The position numbers were made by a program, and so were the translations under genes. Positions 62,484-64,000 of a stretch of 64,000 bases of DNA are shown here, in pieces (within the stretch, counting starts at the first letter, position 1; the number at the start of each line of letters is the position of its first letter). This stretch comes from G963664115 sp965216035 (GTDB taxonomy: Bacteria > Acidobacteriota > Terriglobia > 20CM-2-55-15), in contig CBDCFM010000020.1 in the NCBI GenBank assembly GCA_965216035.1, forward strand, positions 496,001 through 560,000, in the 5' to 3' direction. The notes below the pieces were generated by a model. It made no database searches. It was not told where the DNA came from and saw only the letters and a program-made list of their open reading frames with translations.

Positions 62484-64000
62484 ATGTGTGGAATCGCCGG
62501 TAAGTTGCGCTTTGAACCTGGCCCGCCCATCAGCCGATCAGAAATCGAGCAGATGCTCCGGCCGATGAAGTACCGGGGACCAGACGGGCAAGGCATCTAT
62601 CTTGATAAGTCGGTAGGCCTTGGGCATCTGCGCCTGTCCATCATTGACGTGGCGGGTGGCGCCCAACCGATGACGAATGAAGATGAGACGGTGTGGATTG
62701 TTTTCAATGGCGAAATTTACAACTATCAAATGCTGCGGAAAGATCTGGTCGCCCGGGGCCATACCTTCAGGACGCGGTCTGACACTGAAGTCATTGTGCA
62801 TCTTTACGAAGAGTATGGATTGAAGTGCCTGGATCGCTTAAGAGGCATGTTCGCTTTTGCATTGTGGGACCAACGCCGCCAGCGCTTGTTCGTGGCCCGC
62901 GATCGAATGGGTATCAAGCCAGTCTACTATTCCCAAGAATCGAAGACTATCCGATTCGCATCTGAACTAAAGGCGATACTAGCGGATCCAGAATTCCCTC
63001 GCGAACCTTACCTGCCCGCCCTGCGACAGTTCTTCAGCTTTTTCTATGTGCCTGGAGAGGAAACCCCTTTCAAATCAATCCGGAAGCTGTTACCCGGGCA
63101 CTACCTGCTGGCAGAAAATGGGACGGTTTCGATCAAACGTTACTGGGATTTAGAGTTCAACGCTGCGCGGGCGAATCATTCGTTCGAGGACGTCACGGAA
63201 GAACTCCACGGTTTGATCGAATCCACTGTCCGCGATCACATGATGTCAGACGTCCCAGTTGGAGTCCTGGTCAGCGGAGGGGTCGATTCGTCGGCAGTTC
63301 TTAACTTTGCGGTCCAAGGCACAGCGAAAAAAGTCAAGGCCTTCACCATAGGATTCGACTCTAATCAGGAAGTCGTGGATGAGCGTCCTTACGCCAGAAT
63401 GGCCGCCAAACGCTTCGACGTGGAACATCACGAGCTAAGTATTTCCGGGGACGATTTCTGGGATTTCCTTCCCTCCTACGTGTGGCACATGGAAGAACCT
63501 GTCTGTGAACCTCCAGCTGTCGCACTGTATTACATTTCGAGGATGGCCCGCGAACACGTAAAGGTACTGCTGTCAGGTGAGGGAGGCGACGAGGGATTTG
63601 CCGGTTACGACAGTTATCCTGACATGCTGCGTTTCAATGGCGTAGGGCGGACCTTCGGGCCGCTCGCGAGAACCGTAGGTGGCGCCGCGATGACGGCTGG
63701 TCGTTTGTTTGGCGTGAGGAATTGGGCGCGCTATGCTCCCGCGATAATGGGTCTACCGTTGTCCGAGCATTATTTCAGTAGAAACTCACAGCCGACGACG
63801 TTCTTCAACCGTTCTTCGGACCGGTTTTTCGGGCCAGACTTTCTGAATGCGGCTCCTTTCATTGCTCCGGAATTCATGGCTGAATTGCTTCGACCAGTCA
63901 GTGGTGCGACCATCCTTGATCAGATGCTGTACGCGGACTCAAAGATCTGGTTGTCTGACGACCTGCTTATTAAGGCAGACAAGATGACGATGGCCAATTC
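62484..64000 (+). CDS. asnB: Asparagine synthase (glutamine-hydrolysing), 3' truncated by window edge
   Basis: At least 505 residues of a class II amidotransferase/asparagine synthetase are present. The catalytic Cys2 is present (MCGIAG). YRGPDGQGIY, the glutamine-site segment VFNGEIYNY, and the PP-loop SGGVDSS at about residue 264 are all intact. SGEGGDEGFAGY and the adenylate-binding KADKMTMANS near the edge are also normal. The ATG at 62484 follows GGAAGGA. In exopolysaccharide clusters such enzymes (WbpS/exosortase-type AsnB) often amidate sugars instead of making asparagine. Unlike the homologue at 58732, it should be fully active. Confidence 0.92.
   Translation, partial: MCGIAGKLRFEPGPPISRSEIEQMLRPMKYRGPDGQGIYLDKSVGLGHLRLSIIDVAGGAQPMTNEDETVWIVFNGEIYNYQMLRKDLVARGHTFRTRSDTEVIVHLYEEYGLKCLDRLRGMFAFALWDQRRQRLFVARDRMGIKPVYYSQESKTIRFASELKAILADPEFPREPYLPALRQFFSFFYVPGEETPFKSIRKLLPGHYLLAENGTVSIKRYWDLEFNAARANHSFEDVTEELHGLIESTVRDHMMSDVPVGVLVSGGVDSSAVLNFAVQGTAKKVKAFTIGFDSNQEVVDERPYARMAAKRFDVEHHELSISGDDFWDFLPSYVWHMEEPVCEPPAVALYYISRMAREHVKVLLSGEGGDEGFAGYDSYPDMLRFNGVGRTFGPLARTVGGAAMTAGRLFGVRNWARYAPAIMGLPLSEHYFSRNSQPTTFFNRSSDRFFGPDFLNAAPFIAPEFMAELLRPVSGATILDQMLYADSKIWLSDDLLIKADKMTMAN

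Overview
The window is one stretch of a moderately GC-rich bacterial chromosome. It opens with the end of the F1 ATP synthase operon (atpG-atpD-atpC). The beta-subunit sequence and the family mix (DUF4159, DUF5916, paired M16 peptidases, a BchI-like AAA+ ATPase with a VWA partner, GlcG-like proteins) look most like Acidobacteriota. This is inference by eye, and a proteobacterium cannot be excluded.

Region 1 (1-22.7 kb) is ordinary chromosome: atpGDC; a GlcG-like exported protein divergent from an amidohydrolase lipoprotein; a DUF5916 outer-membrane protein; a P460-type cytochrome; an IS1182-family element that ends exactly on the stop codon of a CPA2 cation/proton antiporter; a membrane methyltransferase; a glyoxalase-fold protein; a B12-binding radical SAM enzyme followed by a sirtuin; DUF4159; an orphan gene; and two coupled M16 peptidases.

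Region 2 (22.8-36.8 kb) is rich in exported proteins of unknown role. A two-gene cassette (exported unknown protein plus DUF6152 protein) occurs twice. The second copy leads into a tight operon with a GlcG-like protein, a Tat-exported thiamine-diphosphate enzyme, a cytochrome c and a MetE-like zinc protein. A metallo-beta-lactamase-fold hydrolase flanked by two palindromic repeats follows. This is the best candidate for an undescribed extracytoplasmic pathway.

Region 3 (36.8-48.2 kb) holds a metallophosphoesterase, a CPBP peptidase, an AAA+/VWA pair, a structured intergenic region, a MacA-like adaptor followed by a doubly frameshifted ABC ATPase, and an AttEFGH-like ABC/lipocalin operon ending in a Nudix hydrolase.

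Region 4 (48.3-64 kb) looks like a decayed genomic island. It starts with the 3' half of a tRNA-Arg(CCG), read on the minus strand, followed by helically phased TGTTCCC repeats typical of integrase arm sites. Then come a truncated gene resembling the helical domain of 5-hmdU DNA kinases, two inverted IS5-family copies (one frameshifted), gene debris, a squalene-synthase-family gene with a small IS1182-derived MITE at its 5' end, and ispH. The window ends in an exopolysaccharide cluster (polymerase/ligase, deleted glycosyltransferase, frameshifted flippase, two asparagine-synthase-like proteins), the last gene running off the end.

No rRNA, complete tRNA or CRISPR array was seen.
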